A DNA stretch of 64,000 bases from Facklamia hominis CCUG 36813 (GTDB lineage Bacteria; Bacillota; Bacilli; Lactobacillales; Aerococcaceae): contig NZ_JH932292.1 of the NCBI RefSeq assembly GCF_000301035.1, positions 496,001 through 560,000 of the forward strand. Reading direction: 5' to 3'. The notes under the pieces were generated by a model. The model worked only from the letters and a program-made list of their open reading frames with translations, ran no database searches and was not told the DNA's origin. Of the stretch, positions 27,527 to 39,231 are shown piece after piece. Each line of letters starts with the position of its first letter. Within the stretch, counting starts at the first letter, position 1. A program made the position numbers and the translations under genes.

Positions 27527-27555
27527 ATAGCTAATAATTAGAAAGTGTGGTGTCT

Positions 27556-28170
27556 ATGGCTAAACTATCCAGTAAACAAATGAATGTCCTACGAAGTATT
27601 TATGAACTCGTGGAAGCCTCTGGCTACCCACCCACCGTTCGTGAAATTGGTGAAAGAGCTGGTTTATCCTCTCCATCCACTGTTCATGGCCACTTAGACC
27701 GCTTAGAAGAAAAGGGCATGATTGACCGAGACGCAGCAAAAACTCGAACCATTGAAATCACTGAACTTGGCCTAAGTACATTGGGAGTTGACTCGAATAA
27801 GATCCCTCTCTTAGGTTATGTTGCAGCTGGAAGTCCTATTTTAGCGGTAGAAGAAGCGATCGATTATTACCCAAAACCACAGGATCTTCGCTATGATGCT
27901 AGTGAACTATTTATGTTAATTATTAAAGGTGAGTCTATGGTTAATGTTGGCATTTTGGATGGCGATATTATTACCGTTCGCAAGCAATCCGCCGCTAATA
28001 ATGGAGAAATTGTCGTTGCGATGACCGAAGATAATGAGGCGACCTGCAAAACCTTTTTCAAAAAAAATGATCATATTATTTTAAGACCTGAAAATGATAC
28101 TATGGAAGATATTATCTTACCGCAAGCCACCATCTTAGGAAAGGTAGTTGGCTTGAATCGTTTCTATTAA
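27556..28170 (+). CDS. lexA: LexA SOS repressor
   Basis: A 204-residue repressor of DNA-damage genes that cleaves itself when RecA is activated. An N-terminal winged helix ([20 protein letters not shown]) and a C-terminal S24 peptidase domain are present: cleavage site Ala91-Gly92 (VAAGSP), nucleophile Ser127 (KGESM) and Lys165 (TCKTF). ATG 27556 is taken as the start; the two in-frame GTG codons upstream would only add MVS. The Shine-Dalgarno is weak, which suits a lowly expressed repressor. The SOS box upstream supports autoregulation. Confidence 0.96.
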   Translation: MAKLSSKQMNVLRSIYELVEASGYPPTVREIGERAGLSSPSTVHGHLDRLEEKGMIDRDAAKTRTIEITELGLSTLGVDSNKIPLLGYVAAGSPILAVEEAIDYYPKPQDLRYDASELFMLIIKGESMVNVGILDGDIITVRKQSAANNGEIVVAMTEDNEATCKTFFKKNDHIILRPENDTMEDIILPQATILGKVVGLNRFY

Positions 28171-28178
28171 CAGCTTAC

Positions 28179-28213
28179 AAAAAAAGACGACTGAGCTTCA
28201 GTCGTCTTTTTTA
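28179..28213. terminator. Bidirectional terminator between lexA and apt
   Basis: AAAAAGACGACTGA and its complement flank a 3-nt loop, with A and T tracts on each side. Confidence 0.93.
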
Positions 28214-28215
28214 GT

Positions 28216-28728
28216 TTAATAATGTAATAAGGTGTAATAATCATGCCCTTTTATCTGCTCGCCCCCCTTAAGATCGTCAAGTTCAATCAAAAAGGCACAA
28301 CCAGCCACCACACCCCCTAGTTTTTCAACAAGTTCAATAGCAGCTGCTGTAGTTCCACCCGTAGCCAGTAAGTCATCGACTAATAAGACCCGTTGACCAG
28401 GCTTAATAGCATCCTTGTGCATTTCTAATATGTTGCTGCCATATTCTAACGAATACTCTACCTCAATGGTTTCACGAGGTAATTTACCTTTTTTACGAAC
28501 AGGTGCAAAGCCCACTTGTAATGCATAAGCTACAGGACAGCCAATGATAAAACCACGGGCCTCCGGACCAACAACCATTTCAATCTCTAGGTCTTTAGCA
28601 TAGTCCACAATTTTTTGAGTAGCATATGCGAAAGCTTGACCATCTCCCATTAATGGGGTTATATCCCGAAAAATAATCCCCTCTTCAGGATAATCCTTAA
28701 TACTTGCAATATAATCTTGTAAATTCAT
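28216..28728 (-). CDS. apt: Adenine phosphoribosyltransferase
   Basis: A 170-residue purine-salvage enzyme making AMP from adenine and PRPP. The PRPP-binding motif [17 protein letters not shown] and the adenine-pocket region [12 protein letters not shown] are intact, and the length is standard. It follows recJ by 1 bp, the usual recJ-apt pair of Bacilli. Start ATG has AGGAG upstream. Confidence 0.96.
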   Translation of the reverse strand: MNLQDYIASIKDYPEEGIIFRDITPLMGDGQAFAYATQKIVDYAKDLEIEMVVGPEARGFIIGCPVAYALQVGFAPVRKKGKLPRETIEVEYSLEYGSNILEMHKDAIKPGQRVLLVDDLLATGGTTAAAIELVEKLGGVVAGCAFLIELDDLKGGEQIKGHDYYTLLHY

Positions 28729-28729
28729 A

Positions 28730-31060
28730 TTATAACTCCTTATTCATCCACTGATAAATGGCATCAATACTTTGAAAGTTCAAAAATGCTTCAGCTTCCA
28801 TGGATTTTTTATAATTAATCATCGCGTCACAGGATTTAAGATCGACACGTTGATCTAAATGAGCATCTTGCTTATAGATGATGCCCTTTTCTATTTTAAC
28901 AAACTTTGCTTGAAAAAACACAACGATCATGGTCTTTATTTTAACTAAAGGAATTTTCAAAAATTGAGCGAACTGTGCTAAATCTGCTATTTTTAACTGA
29001 GGATTCACTAACAAAGCCTGATAAAGTCGACTAAACTCTTGATGAGTCGGTAATCCCACCAAATACTTGGACTCCGCCACATAAGAAACTAAAATGATTT
29101 GTGACCATTTTTTATAATCTAAAACCTGGCGTAAGTGTGATAAATCATCAGGCACTTCTAAAATTACCAGTCGTTGAAAATCAGCGATATTTAAATCTTT
29201 ATCAGAATATAAACTAAGCTGACTCGATTCTGGCAAGTAAGATTGAAGTTGATCAATTAGTTTCGATTGATTAACCAAATAGAGGGCTTGAGGATAATCC
29301 AATTCCCCCTTAAGTCCGTTAGAAGAACGTTGGTCAATCAACTGTCCCTTTATAAAAGCAAAATCACGTACAATAAATTGTAAACTCGTCTGATCACGCC
29401 AACGGTTCAAGCTTAATTCACCTAAAATGCTTAAACGACTTTCTGCCTTAATTAATGCTGTTGACTCAGCCATTGAAAAAGCTACTGCCGTTAGTTCAGC
29501 CATGGGTGCATCTAAATGAAATTGCCAACGGACATGTTGTTGATCCTTACCCATTAAGCGTTTATTTTTTATGAGAAGTTCTTCTAAAACAATCAGTGGC
29601 TTAGGATTATCCTGACCAAAAGGTGCTAGTTGTTTAATTTCCTGATACAAATCTAGTGTCACTTCATCATCCGTTAATAACAAATCCACCGATATAGCCG
29701 GCTCTTCTGCTAGTGAGCGATCAAGTGATCGAATAGCCTCTTCAAGCTTTTGTTTAAAGAGACCAAATTGATCCTGGGCTATGGTTAATCCGACTGCTTG
29801 ATCATGCCCACCGAAATGAACACATAAATCTTGAAAAGGTTGAATGAGATTAAAAAGATTAATCGAAGGAATAGATCGACCAGACCCCTTATAAACTCCC
29901 TTAGATTCATCAAAATTAAACAGTAGGCAAGGACAATGATGCCGCTCCACTAGACGCCCGGCTACAATTCCCAAAACACCTGGATGCCAATTTGCTTGAC
30001 CTGCAATAATTATGGCAGGAGGTTCTACGTTTTTAGGATATACCCTTAATAATTCCGCTTCAATCTGCTTAACTAGGTCAACCCTTTCATCATTTTTGGC
30101 TTCAATGACTTGTAATAATCGCTTAGCTTCAATTCGATCTAAACTTGCTAAAAATTCTAAACCTGGACTAGGATCCCCTAAACGTCCTACTGCATTCAAT
30201 CTTGGACCTATTACAAAGCCAATGGTTTCCTCATCAATATCTTCTAAGCTAATGTTTTGATTATTAAATAAGGTCTGTAAACCTGACCGGTTTGTCTGTT
30301 TGAGTTGATTGATACCAGCTAAAACAATCGTTCGATTCTCATCAATCAAGGCAACTCGATCACAAACGGTCCCAATCGCAGCTAACTCTAAAGCTTCAAT
30401 CGGAATTTCCCCCAGTAAAGCAGTTGCTAATTTCAAAGCAACTCCTGCACCCGATAGATCCTTAAAAGGATAGTTTCCTCTTGGATTCGCTGGGTGTATA
30501 ACCGCGTAGGCGGGCGGTAAATCCGTTTGAATCTGATGATGATCCGTTAAAATGACATCTACACCTTGATCTTTAGCATATGCCAATGCCTCAAAACCAG
30601 CCACACCATTATCCACTGTGATTATTAATTGTGTGCCTGCTTGAATAAAAGCTTGATAACGCTCCAAGTTTGGCCCATAGCCATCCGTAAAACGATTAGG
30701 AAGATAATAAGTCACCTTGGCCCCAATCGATTCCAAAGCTTCTTTCATAATTAATGTTGAGGTAATACCATCCGCATCATAATCCCCATAAATTAATATA
30801 CTTTCTTCCTTTTCTACCGCCTGGGTAATACGATCGACAGCTAAATCCATATCTTCCATTTCAAAGGGGTCGTGGAATAAACTCGGTTGTTGATCACACG
30901 CAGCTTTAATCGCCGCTTGTGATCGTAATCTTCGCTGCCAACAAAGACGCAAAAAAGCGGGCGAATACGTCATTCCCGCTGATTGCATTTGTTGGATAAA
31001 ATCGTTTTGTTCTTGATCGAATTCTTTCGGATAAATCCACTGAGAAAAATGACCTCTCAT
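28730..31060 (-). CDS. recJ: Single-stranded-DNA-specific exonuclease RecJ
   Basis: A 776-residue 5'-3' exonuclease of recombination and mismatch repair. DHH-type metal motifs are present ([37 protein letters not shown]), then the DHHA1 part ([30 protein letters not shown]), the OB-fold, and the long C-terminal domain found in Firmicute RecJ. It is upstream of apt and downstream of rnz, a compact DNA/RNA metabolism run. Start ATG has GAGGAGG upstream. Confidence 0.95.
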   Translation of the reverse strand: MRGHFSQWIYPKEFDQEQNDFIQQMQSAGMTYSPAFLRLCWQRRLRSQAAIKAACDQQPSLFHDPFEMEDMDLAVDRITQAVEKEESILIYGDYDADGITSTLIMKEALESIGAKVTYYLPNRFTDGYGPNLERYQAFIQAGTQLIITVDNGVAGFEALAYAKDQGVDVILTDHHQIQTDLPPAYAVIHPANPRGNYPFKDLSGAGVALKLATALLGEIPIEALELAAIGTVCDRVALIDENRTIVLAGINQLKQTNRSGLQTLFNNQNISLEDIDEETIGFVIGPRLNAVGRLGDPSPGLEFLASLDRIEAKRLLQVIEAKNDERVDLVKQIEAELLRVYPKNVEPPAIIIAGQANWHPGVLGIVAGRLVERHHCPCLLFNFDESKGVYKGSGRSIPSINLFNLIQPFQDLCVHFGGHDQAVGLTIAQDQFGLFKQKLEEAIRSLDRSLAEEPAISVDLLLTDDEVTLDLYQEIKQLAPFGQDNPKPLIVLEELLIKNKRLMGKDQQHVRWQFHLDAPMAELTAVAFSMAESTALIKAESRLSILGELSLNRWRDQTSLQFIVRDFAFIKGQLIDQRSSNGLKGELDYPQALYLVNQSKLIDQLQSYLPESSQLSLYSDKDLNIADFQRLVILEVPDDLSHLRQVLDYKKWSQIILVSYVAESKYLVGLPTHQEFSRLYQALLVNPQLKIADLAQFAQFLKIPLVKIKTMIVVFFQAKFVKIEKGIIYKQDAHLDQRVDLKSCDAMINYKKSMEAEAFLNFQSIDAIYQWMNKEL

Positions 31061-31072
31061 GTCAAACCTCCT

Positions 31073-32002
31073 CTAAGATCTTAGAACTTCAAACTCATCA
31101 AAATCATTGACCAATGTTGCTTGACTAAAAATCTCCTGTGCTTCTTTTTCTAATTGCTTACACTGCTTCCCTAAGTACCTTGCAGAAATATGATTCAGAT
31201 ATAATTTTTTGACATGGGCCTGTTTTGCATTCTGAGCCGCTTGTGCAGATGTCGAATGATAATATGCGCGCGCTATTTTAGCTTCACTTGCTTGGTGGGT
31301 TGCCTCATGAACCAAGACATCCGCCCCTCTGGCTAGTTGAAGAATGTTTCGACAAGATCGAGTATCCCCCAGAATCGTAACAATACGACCTGCTTGATCA
31401 GGTGCTAAAAAATCTTGGCCATTTAAGATACGACCATCTTCTAAGGTCACCCTAGCCCCCGCTTTCAATTGCCCCAAAATCGGTCCGTTGGGTATTTCGT
31501 AAGCTGCCAACTTATCCATGAGCAATTGGCCCACTTTGTCCGGCTCGATAATTCGATATCCAAAACAAAGTATTCCGTGTTCTAGAGGCATATATTCGGC
31601 TTTCCAGCCTTTATCCAAATCAAGCGTTCCCCCTTGAGGGGATAATTCGTGAATATTCAATGGATATGCCAACTTCGTCTTAGAAATCCTTAAAGAAGTT
31701 AATACAAAATCTTTAATTCCTTCTGGCCCATAAAGATCAACCGGATCTTGTCCTGCTTGATTAGAGCGTGAACTCAAGAGTCCTGGCAAACCATAAATGT
31801 GATCTCCATGAAGATGGGTAATAAAAATGCGCCGAATTTTTCTTGGTTTAATATGAGTTCTTAAAATTTGATGCTGAGTCGCTTCACCACAATCAAAAAG
31901 CCATACTTCATTCAACTCATCGAGTAATTTTAAGGCTAAGGCAGAAACATTACGAACCTTAGCAGGTACACCGGCTCCTGTTCCTAAAAATTGTAAATGC
32001 AT
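31073..32002 (-). CDS. rnz: Ribonuclease Z
   Basis: A 309-residue metallo-beta-lactamase-fold endonuclease that trims tRNA 3' ends. It has the zinc motif [13 protein letters not shown], the exosite region expected for RNase Z, GDTR and HEATH. ATG 32002 ([14 protein letters not shown]) has AGAAAGGA upstream; the longer frame to 32083 overlaps the oatA-like gene and lacks support. It sits between oatA-like and recJ genes. Confidence 0.95.
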   Translation of the reverse strand: MHLQFLGTGAGVPAKVRNVSALALKLLDELNEVWLFDCGEATQHQILRTHIKPRKIRRIFITHLHGDHIYGLPGLLSSRSNQAGQDPVDLYGPEGIKDFVLTSLRISKTKLAYPLNIHELSPQGGTLDLDKGWKAEYMPLEHGILCFGYRIIEPDKVGQLLMDKLAAYEIPNGPILGQLKAGARVTLEDGRILNGQDFLAPDQAGRIVTILGDTRSCRNILQLARGADVLVHEATHQASEAKIARAYYHSTSAQAAQNAKQAHVKKLYLNHISARYLGKQCKQLEKEAQEIFSQATLVNDFDEFEVLRS

Positions 32003-32021
32003 CAAGTCATCCTTTCTGAGT

Positions 32022-33869
32022 TTAACGCTTTGAATAGAGTTCCTTGGCCATAAATTTGGAAAATTCCTTAGCTCCTTCTTCATTTAAATGAACCCCATCC
32101 GAAGCAAACCATTCTGCATGCCCACTAGCAAAGGAAGCCCAATCAATCACAGTAACATTACCATAGCGTTCAGCTGCTTGATTGAGTTGGTAATTTGCAT
32201 CTTGTGTCCAAGGCCGATCAACTAAAATATTAACATAGTACTGTTTTCGCTCTAAGCCAATATCTTGGATATAATCATCTAATTGACCCGTTGTATAAGT
32301 ACCGTTCGTTCCTAACATTGTAACGACTGTCGATGCTAATTGGTTATTTGCTTTCAGCCGATCAACCACATCATAGGAATTATATAATTGTCGCGCAACT
32401 TGAGGATCAATGACAGCCTTAGGAAATACTTCTTTTAAATGCTCCGTCGACGCTGCTAAGGTCGAGTCTCCGATAAAAGTAATATCCAGCCCCGAAGCAA
32501 ACAGCAGCACTTCCTGATCTAATCCTTCGATATGATTCACAACTTTAGGCGGTGCAGCAGATTCATTTTTTGTCTCATCGGCTATCTTAAGATTACTTTC
32601 AATGATTTGTTCAATCTCTTGGGTCTGCTTTGTTCCTTTTGCCTGAGAAGAAATAGCCATTCCCACAGTTCCCATCACAAAATTAAAAATATAGCAGCAC
32701 ATAAGAAATTTAACCAGATATAATCCTTGAGGATGATTCCTTAAAAAGTTAAACTGATACTTTGTTTTCTTCCAATTAAAATCTTGCCCAACAGGTAATG
32801 AAATTGACTTTTGTTCAAAGAGTTGATAAGTAATTTCTGCTAAACCGATAATTAAAGCAAATTTAAAAATATAATTCAAACCTGGTAAACGATTAAATAA
32901 AGCAATATTCTGTGGACTCAATAAATAGACAGGATAATACCATAGGTAATAAGAAAAAGACCTTTTGCCTATCCAAGAAAAGACTTTAAAAGATAGAACT
33001 TTATTCCAAATCGAAGAGGGGTGAATAGCGGTCAAAATCATCGCCAACGATAAGATCGAGAAAAGACTTAAACCAAAACGGTAGGCGAAGGGCTTAGTTC
33101 CAAACATAAATCGAACCATAAAGAAAGCTAAAATATACACTATAACACCAATACCATTTAAGCCGTGTGTAATGGTTTTAGGAATAGGCTTTGGATTTAA
33201 GCGTTCAGGTAATAATAATCCCAACGCGCCTCCCAAAGTAAAGGCAGATAGGCGAGTCAGTAAATCATAATAAACTCGCGTTGGATCAGACGAACCTTGG
33301 TAGAGATAAGCCATCAATACTGCTGAAACCAAAGAAATAATTAACAAAATATTAATCGTGATATTTGCCTTTTTATGCCAAGAATAGGTTAGAAAGATCA
33401 AAATTGGTGTTAAAATCACCAATTGTCCATATAGAGAGACATACCACAAATGAGTAAATGGGCTGGGATTTGCTGCTTGAACAAAATACGATTGTTCATT
33501 TAATATCTGATAATAATTATTAAAAAATCCTAGAGCACTTAATCCCATATTCCGAACATTCGGCAAGTAATTACGGTTGAAAAGGAGAATATAAGTAACC
33601 ACCATCATGATCATCGCTAACATTGGAAAGAACAACCGCTCAAAACGTTTACGAATGAAAGCGATATAGTTTAAAGGTTTCCCTCTTTGATCCGCCACAT
33701 AAAAATGTCTAAAGTTAAAAAAACCGGCAATAACCAAAAAGAGATTAACTGCGATAAACCCACCTGGCATGATGTGTTCAAAAAAATAATAACCAATTAT
33801 TGTGAGAATCGCGACCCCCTTTAAACCATCAAATATGGGAATTCGATATCCACTATTTGTTTCCTTCAT
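32022..33869 (-). CDS. OatA-type acyltransferase with C-terminal SGNH domain
   Basis: A 615-residue membrane protein. The first 400 residues form an acyltransferase-3 domain ([38 protein letters not shown]) with about eleven helices. The extracytoplasmic C-terminus is an SGNH esterase-like domain with GDS at about 467-469, the Asn block GTNGTY, and DGVHL near 590. This is the OatA plan, which O-acetylates N-acetylmuramic acid of peptidoglycan and gives lysozyme resistance. An O-acyltransferase of another wall glycan is possible. Confidence 0.88.
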   Translation of the reverse strand: MKETNSGYRIPIFDGLKGVAILTIIGYYFFEHIMPGGFIAVNLFLVIAGFFNFRHFYVADQRGKPLNYIAFIRKRFERLFFPMLAMIMMVVTYILLFNRNYLPNVRNMGLSALGFFNNYYQILNEQSYFVQAANPSPFTHLWYVSLYGQLVILTPILIFLTYSWHKKANITINILLIISLVSAVLMAYLYQGSSDPTRVYYDLLTRLSAFTLGGALGLLLPERLNPKPIPKTITHGLNGIGVIVYILAFFMVRFMFGTKPFAYRFGLSLFSILSLAMILTAIHPSSIWNKVLSFKVFSWIGKRSFSYYLWYYPVYLLSPQNIALFNRLPGLNYIFKFALIIGLAEITYQLFEQKSISLPVGQDFNWKKTKYQFNFLRNHPQGLYLVKFLMCCYIFNFVMGTVGMAISSQAKGTKQTQEIEQIIESNLKIADETKNESAAPPKVVNHIEGLDQEVLLFASGLDITFIGDSTLAASTEHLKEVFPKAVIDPQVARQLYNSYDVVDRLKANNQLASTVVTMLGTNGTYTTGQLDDYIQDIGLERKQYYVNILVDRPWTQDANYQLNQAAERYGNVTVIDWASFASGHAEWFASDGVHLNEEGAKEFSKFMAKELYSKR

Positions 33870-33882
33870 ATTAATTCATCAC

Positions 33883-35190
33883 CTAATCTACAAATTCAAA
33901 TTGATAGTCAACTAAAAGGACCGTGTCGCCATTCTTAGCCCCTGCTTCTCTAAGAGCCTCATCGACCCCCATCGCTCTCATTTGACGAGCAAATCGTTGT
34001 AAACTCTCATCATGATCCATGTTTGTCATCGCATAGAGACGCTCAATGCGTTCGCCAACTAGTTCCCATAGATCTCCATCTAATCGCTTCACTTCAAAAT
34101 CAGGAGCCTCTTCCTCTAAACGATAAACTTTTTGATCCTGATTATCATCTTGCAGGGAAATATAATCACTTTCACTCAACATACGATAAGTTGCTTGTAA
34201 TAAATCATCCACACCCAGTCTTTGATAAGCAGAAATTCTATAAATAGGAGGGGTTGTCAAATTTAAATCTTGATAATATTCCTCTAACTGATGTTCAAAA
34301 ATCGATAGGTTTTCTTTTGCCTGGGGTTGATCTAATTTATTAGCCACTATGATCATCGGACGTAGCAGTAAGCGTTCATTATAAGCACGCAATTCTTCCA
34401 TTATCGAAGTAAAATCTTCAAAAGGATCACGGCCTTGTACTCCAGCCATATCAATTACATGCAATAAGACTTTCGTTCGTTCAATATGACGTAAAAAATC
34501 AATCCCTAAGCCGACGCCTTGAGACGCTCCTTCAATCAACCCGGGTGTATCCGCCACGACAAATTCTTGACCAGATTTTAAATGAACTACCCCTAAATTT
34601 GGCGTTAATGTTGTAAAAGGATAATCAGCTACTTTTGGCTTAGCATTAGAAATCACCGATAAGAGTGTCGACTTTCCGACCGATGGATAACCAATCAAAC
34701 CAACATCTGCCAAGATTTTAAGTTCTAAGGATAACTCCCTTTCTTGACCCGGTTCACCATTTTCAGCAATAGAAGGAGCAGGATTTTTATGCGTCGCAAA
34801 CTTAATATTTCCCCTACCTCCGCGTCCGCCTTTTGCCACTACGCATTGGTCTTGATGATGCAATAAGTCAGCTAAAATTTCACCAGTCTGGGCGTCTTTA
34901 ACAATGGTACCAGGCGGGACCTTTACATAAAGGTCTTTTGCATTAGCACCATATTTCCCCTTGCTCATACCATTTTCTCCAGCTGAAGCTTTAAATAATC
35001 GGTTATAGCGAAAATCCATCAAGGTTCTTAGTCCCTCATCTACATAAAAGATCACAGAACCCCCATGACCGCCATCACCACCAGCTGGACCACCGTCTGG
35101 ACGGTATTTTTCTCTTAGAAAAGCCACCATACCATCGCCGCCCTTGCCGGCTTTCACCATAACTTTTGCTTGATCTAAAAAGCTAGACAT
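33883..35190 (-). CDS. obgE: GTPase Obg/CgtA
   Basis: A 435-residue essential GTPase of late 50S assembly and stress signalling. The N-terminal glycine-rich Obg fold (1-158), G domain with GYPSVGKS (167-174), [10 protein letters not shown] and NKLD, and the C-terminal OCT domain ([20 protein letters not shown]) are complete. Start ATG has AAAGGAGG upstream. It follows glyS on the same strand. Confidence 0.96.
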   Translation of the reverse strand: MSSFLDQAKVMVKAGKGGDGMVAFLREKYRPDGGPAGGDGGHGGSVIFYVDEGLRTLMDFRYNRLFKASAGENGMSKGKYGANAKDLYVKVPPGTIVKDAQTGEILADLLHHQDQCVVAKGGRGGRGNIKFATHKNPAPSIAENGEPGQERELSLELKILADVGLIGYPSVGKSTLLSVISNAKPKVADYPFTTLTPNLGVVHLKSGQEFVVADTPGLIEGASQGVGLGIDFLRHIERTKVLLHVIDMAGVQGRDPFEDFTSIMEELRAYNERLLLRPMIIVANKLDQPQAKENLSIFEHQLEEYYQDLNLTTPPIYRISAYQRLGVDDLLQATYRMLSESDYISLQDDNQDQKVYRLEEEAPDFEVKRLDGDLWELVGERIERLYAMTNMDHDESLQRFARQMRAMGVDEALREAGAKNGDTVLLVDYQFEFVD

Positions 35191-35234
35191 TCTATCGCCT
35201 CCTTTATCGATATTATTATATTCTTAAGCAAGTC

Positions 35235-37274
35235 TTAGTCGACAATTAATCTCGGATCAAAATTAGAAAGAATCAATTGAGTCAGCTCACGCATTAATTG
35301 ATAACGGTTATGTCTTACTTTCGGATCCTCATCATTGATCATATGATCTTCAAAATAATGGGCAATGATTGGACTTAAATCTTGGTAAGCTTGCAATCGA
35401 TCATTTAAGCCGGAAATATGTTTTAAATCCATCACCTTTTGAATAAATTGAGCTTCCAAATCACTCTGAGCCAAATTCGATTCTAACTGATCTTCTTCAC
35501 CCACCTTAGTCCCTAAATTAACTACTCGACTAAGATTTTCAACCATCTGATGGAATTGATCAGGATGCTGTTCTTTAAAGGCTTGAACTAATTTAGCCAC
35601 ACCCACAATCCTTAATGGAACCAAATGCTTCTTGTTCAAACTAGCTTGAATCACATCATAATCTATCGTTTGATTTTCTAATAAAACCTGAACTCTTGCT
35701 TTTAGAAAATTAAGAATTTCTTGACGTAATTCAATCGTACTTTGCTGCAAGTAAGATAATAAGATATCCGAAAAATCAACCGGCCAGTCTTGGTCCAAGC
35801 AAATCTCAATAATCCCCATAGCTTGTCTTCTCAAGGCGTATGGGTCGTTAGAACCAGTTGGAATAAGACCGACACTAAAGAAGCTTGCTAAAGTGTCTAA
35901 TTTATCGGCTAATGCTAATAAAGCGCCAACTTGACTTTGAGGCAACTCACCATTAGCAGATGTTGGTAAATATTGTTCAGAAATAGCTTGAGCAACGGAT
36001 GAAGACTCCCCATATTTTTGAGCATAAAAGCCTCCCATCACTCCTTGTAATTCACTAAATTCATCAACCATTAAAGTCATTAAATCAAATTTATAGATTT
36101 GAGCGGCTCTCAAAGCATCCTTTTGAACCTGTTCAGACACTTTAAGTCGACTAGCCAACAACTGCAGTAATTGATACACACGAACTTGCTTGTCGGCATA
36201 ACTACCTAATTTGTAATGTTCATTTAAGCGGGTTAAACCTTCTAAGTAATGATCCAAATCATGTTTTAAGTCTTCCTGATAGAAGAACATGGCGTCCGAT
36301 AATCGAGCCCGTAATACTTTTTCATTGCCCTTAATCACTTGGTCGAGATGTTGATCATTCCCATTACGAACCGAAATAAAATAAGGTAAAAGCTTTTCTG
36401 TATTCTCATCAAGACAATAGAAATAACGTTGATGATCTCTCATGGCTGTTACTAAAACCGCTTGAGGAAGTTCAAGGTATTCCGACTCAAAGGTTCCACT
36501 AAACGCTGTTGGCCACTCAACAATAGCAGTTACTTCTTCTAAAAGATCCTGATTTTCTGGAACAAGCCAATGTTTCTCTTGAGCGATCTCATTTATTTGT
36601 TGGCGAATAATCGACATACGTTCCTCAAATGAAACAATCACAAACTGGTCTTTCAATACAGACTCATATTGTTTTGGATGCTTGATTATAACTTGATCCT
36701 GTGTCTTTAAAAAACGATGACCGCGTGTCCATTGATTAGCGGTCACCCCCGCGAATTCGAATGGAATTACCTCTTCGTCTAAAAGCGAGACCATCCAATG
36801 AACTGGACGAATATATTCAATATTTAAGTCTGACCATCGCATAGTCACTGGAAAATGGAGCTGGGCAACCAAGTCACCCATTTTCTTTAAAACTTCAGCA
36901 GCACTCACTTGCGCAGCCGTCTTCTTTAGAAAGAGATACTCTGTTCCCTTTACTTCTTTAACAAAAAGATCCGCTTCCAAACCCTGCTGCCCTCTCAAAA
37001 AACCTTGGCCAGCCTTAGTCAACTGACCAGTTTCATCACGACCAGCCTTAAGTGAAGGTCCACGCACTTCCTCGATTTGTGCATTTTGAAGATCTGACAG
37101 ACCATTAACCCTAATAGCCAACCTACGAGGTGTCGCAAAGGATTCAATCGACTCATAGTCTAAACGTTCATGTTGCAAGAAATCAGCAAAGCGATCCGCT
37201 AATTGGTCTCTTAAGGCTATTAAAAAACGTGCAGGAATTTCTTCTAATCCCAATTCAAATAAATACTGTGCCAT
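35235..37274 (-). CDS. glyS: Glycyl-tRNA synthetase beta subunit
   Basis: A 679-residue subunit of the alpha2beta2 bacterial GlyRS. It begins [20 protein letters not shown], typical of GlyS, and contains DHQRYFYCLDENTEKLLPYF, KADKLDTLASFF-like ADKLDTLASFFSVGLIPTGS and NDPYALRRQAMGII. Its ATG overlaps the stop of glyQ (TAATG), so translation of both subunits is coupled. Transcription should depend on the glyQ leader. Confidence 0.96.
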   Translation of the reverse strand: MAQYLFELGLEEIPARFLIALRDQLADRFADFLQHERLDYESIESFATPRRLAIRVNGLSDLQNAQIEEVRGPSLKAGRDETGQLTKAGQGFLRGQQGLEADLFVKEVKGTEYLFLKKTAAQVSAAEVLKKMGDLVAQLHFPVTMRWSDLNIEYIRPVHWMVSLLDEEVIPFEFAGVTANQWTRGHRFLKTQDQVIIKHPKQYESVLKDQFVIVSFEERMSIIRQQINEIAQEKHWLVPENQDLLEEVTAIVEWPTAFSGTFESEYLELPQAVLVTAMRDHQRYFYCLDENTEKLLPYFISVRNGNDQHLDQVIKGNEKVLRARLSDAMFFYQEDLKHDLDHYLEGLTRLNEHYKLGSYADKQVRVYQLLQLLASRLKVSEQVQKDALRAAQIYKFDLMTLMVDEFSELQGVMGGFYAQKYGESSSVAQAISEQYLPTSANGELPQSQVGALLALADKLDTLASFFSVGLIPTGSNDPYALRRQAMGIIEICLDQDWPVDFSDILLSYLQQSTIELRQEILNFLKARVQVLLENQTIDYDVIQASLNKKHLVPLRIVGVAKLVQAFKEQHPDQFHQMVENLSRVVNLGTKVGEEDQLESNLAQSDLEAQFIQKVMDLKHISGLNDRLQAYQDLSPIIAHYFEDHMINDEDPKVRHNRYQLMRELTQLILSNFDPRLIVD

Positions 37275-38182
37275 TAGTTTGCCTCCTTTACCAATGATTC
37301 CTTACTACCCTTTAATAATGGAAATCCTAATTCTTTCCGTTTTTCAACGAATAGCTTAGCCACGCCACGGGCCAATTTACGAACTCGTCCCAAGTAAGCA
37401 GCTCGGTCTGATGGTGAAATCAATCCGCGGGCATCCAATAAATTGAAGGTATGAGATGACTTCAAAATATAGTCATAGGCTGGATGAACGAGTCCTTGAT
37501 CAAGTAAGCGCTGAGCCTCTGCTTCGTAGTCATCAAATTGCCTGAACAACAAATCCCCATCGGATAATTCAAATGAAAACATAGAATGTTCATATTCAGG
37601 TTGTTTAAATATTTCACCATAACGAACACCTTTAGTCCATTCCAATTCATAAACATTATTTACATCAAATAAATACATTGCTAATCGTTCTAAGCCATAA
37701 GTAATTTCAGAGGTTACTGGGTCTGTTTTTAAGCCTCCTACTTGTTGAAAATATGTAAATTGTGAGACTTCCATTCCATCGATCCAAACTTCCCATCCTA
37801 GACCAGCACAACCCATGGAAGGATTTTCCCAGTTGTCCTCTACAAAACGAATATCATGCTCTAAAGGATTAATCCCTAGAGCTACCAAAGAATCCAAATA
37901 GTATTCTTGGATATCAATTGGAGAAGGTTTCATCACTACTTGAAACTGATGATGTTGATAAAGACGATTAGGGTTCTCACCATATCGTCCATCTGCAGGC
38001 CGTCTAGACGGCTCCACATAAGCAGCATTCCAAGGTTCAGGACCATTCGATCTTAAGAAGGTATAAGGACTCATCGTCCCGGCTCCCTTCTCTACATCAT
38101 ACGATTGAAGAATCAAACATCCCTTACTCGACCAAAACTTCTGCAAAGTTAATATCATATCCTGTAAACACTCAACTGACAT
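37274..38182 (-). CDS. glyQ: Glycyl-tRNA synthetase alpha subunit
   Basis: A 302-residue catalytic subunit of GlyRS (class II). Signatures include [52 protein letters not shown] and the [20 protein letters not shown] block. ATG 38182 is chosen (AAGGAAG upstream, family-like start); the frame open to 38236 lies across the leader terminator and is not coding. glyS follows by 1-nt overlap. Confidence 0.96.
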   Translation of the reverse strand: MSVECLQDMILTLQKFWSSKGCLILQSYDVEKGAGTMSPYTFLRSNGPEPWNAAYVEPSRRPADGRYGENPNRLYQHHQFQVVMKPSPIDIQEYYLDSLVALGINPLEHDIRFVEDNWENPSMGCAGLGWEVWIDGMEVSQFTYFQQVGGLKTDPVTSEITYGLERLAMYLFDVNNVYELEWTKGVRYGEIFKQPEYEHSMFSFELSDGDLLFRQFDDYEAEAQRLLDQGLVHPAYDYILKSSHTFNLLDARGLISPSDRAAYLGRVRKLARGVAKLFVEKRKELGFPLLKGSKESLVKEAN

Positions 38183-38205
38183 TCTATCGCTTCCTTCCAT
38201 AATGT

Positions 38206-38358
38206 AAAAAAGGTCCCTATGACCATCTTGGGCCATAGGGACAAATCATAAGCGTGTCCCAGCCTAATCCGTCCATCGATATCTCACAATCAATGGAAGC
38301 AAGACACTGGCTAACATTTATTTAAGGATCCCTGTTCATCGACCAATCCTGTCAACTA
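38206..38358 (-). promoter_or_regulatory. glyQS leader RNA with terminator/antiterminator (T-box-like)
   Basis: From the promoter TTGACT-17 bp-TAAAAT (38365-38393) a leader of about 150 nt runs to a terminator: GTCCCTATG / CATAGGGAC (38213-38242) followed by TTTTTT. An alternative stem GGGACA / TGTCCC (38238-38260) uses the same bases and would prevent it. Before that lies a hairpin (38272-38297, TCCATTGAT / ATCGATGGA). The location and terminator resemble glyQS T-box leaders, but the conserved core reads AGGCTGGGACACGC instead of AGGGTGGNACCGCG, and the region before it is short. Attenuation is well supported; tRNA sensing is an inference. Confidence 0.6.
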
Positions 38359-38364
38359 GTTGAA

Positions 38365-38393
38365 ATTTTACTCAATTTTTCGAAAAAAGTCAA
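38365..38393 (-). promoter_or_regulatory. Promoter of the glyQS operon
   Basis: TTGACT, 17-bp spacer and TAAAAT on the minus strand, directly upstream of the structured leader. Confidence 0.7.
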
Positions 38394-38443
38394 TCCACCG
38401 TATTAAAGCAAGCCGCTTTAAATAGCTAATTATGACTCATTAA

Positions 38444-39223
38444 TCACTTATTTCGCTTAGGTATTTCTTTCATCATCGTCTGCATTTGATCCATCTCCTG
38501 GATATAAGACTGAGTTTTTAGATGGATTCCAACTAACTCATTGTATATCTCAAATAAAAGCCGCCGGAGATCTCGAGCAAGTTCCGGCTCAATCTCTAGT
38601 TTCCTAAAGCGAGATAGTGACATTCCTGACAAAGATTGGATTAAAGGAATACTCTCAGCTTTCAAGCGAAGACGATATGAATCCATTGACCAGTGTGTTT
38701 GACACAAAAGTCCTTGATAGCGCATAGAAAAGTCAAAAGGTCCTACTTGATTCCCACAGACTCGACAATGCTGCCAATCAAGTTGAACGCCAAAACGTTT
38801 AAGCAGCCTTAAATCACAAACTAAATGAACGGCATCAGCTGGATAACCCTCATTTAAAAATGTCAAACTTTTATAAAAAAACTGATATAAGGAGACATCC
38901 TTAACATTATCATCAGTTGAGGCATCAATAAGTTGACTAATATAACTAGCATGCGCCAATAAAAAAGGATCCTTTTGAATAGCCGGATAAAAGTCTAGGC
39001 AGTTGGCCTCTCTTATAAAAGAAAGTCCTTGCTGATTCACACGGCCCACAAAAGATTGCCTAGTAAGCGGAATCAAATTAGCCTTAAGGGGATGACTCGG
39101 CTTCTGCAGCCCCTTAACAAAAAACATTTTCGTGCCATATTCTTGGGTGAAAAGCTTAACCAAGGCATCGTTTTCCCGATGAGGTCGTTGAAAAAGAACG
39201 ATGCCTTCAAATTTTGAATCCAA
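38444..39223 (-). CDS. recO: DNA repair protein RecO
   Basis: A 259-residue recombination mediator that loads RecA on gapped DNA with RecR. It has the N-terminal OB fold (EGIVLFQRPHRENDALVKLF), a helical domain and the zinc-binding CRVCGNQVGPF with a later CQTHW. Adjacent downstream of era (8 bp between), the conserved era-recO order. A tail of about 20 residues is basic and Met-rich. Confidence 0.94.
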   Translation of the reverse strand: MDSKFEGIVLFQRPHRENDALVKLFTQEYGTKMFFVKGLQKPSHPLKANLIPLTRQSFVGRVNQQGLSFIREANCLDFYPAIQKDPFLLAHASYISQLIDASTDDNVKDVSLYQFFYKSLTFLNEGYPADAVHLVCDLRLLKRFGVQLDWQHCRVCGNQVGPFDFSMRYQGLLCQTHWSMDSYRLRLKAESIPLIQSLSGMSLSRFRKLEIEPELARDLRRLLFEIYNELVGIHLKTQSYIQEMDQMQTMMKEIPKRNK

Positions 39224-39231
39224 ACTAGCTC

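Noticed and set aside
38365-38443. GAGTA motif in the glyQS upstream region as a T-box Stem I AGUA bulge
   Set aside because: It coincides with the -10 region of a good promoter, so it is probably not transcribed.
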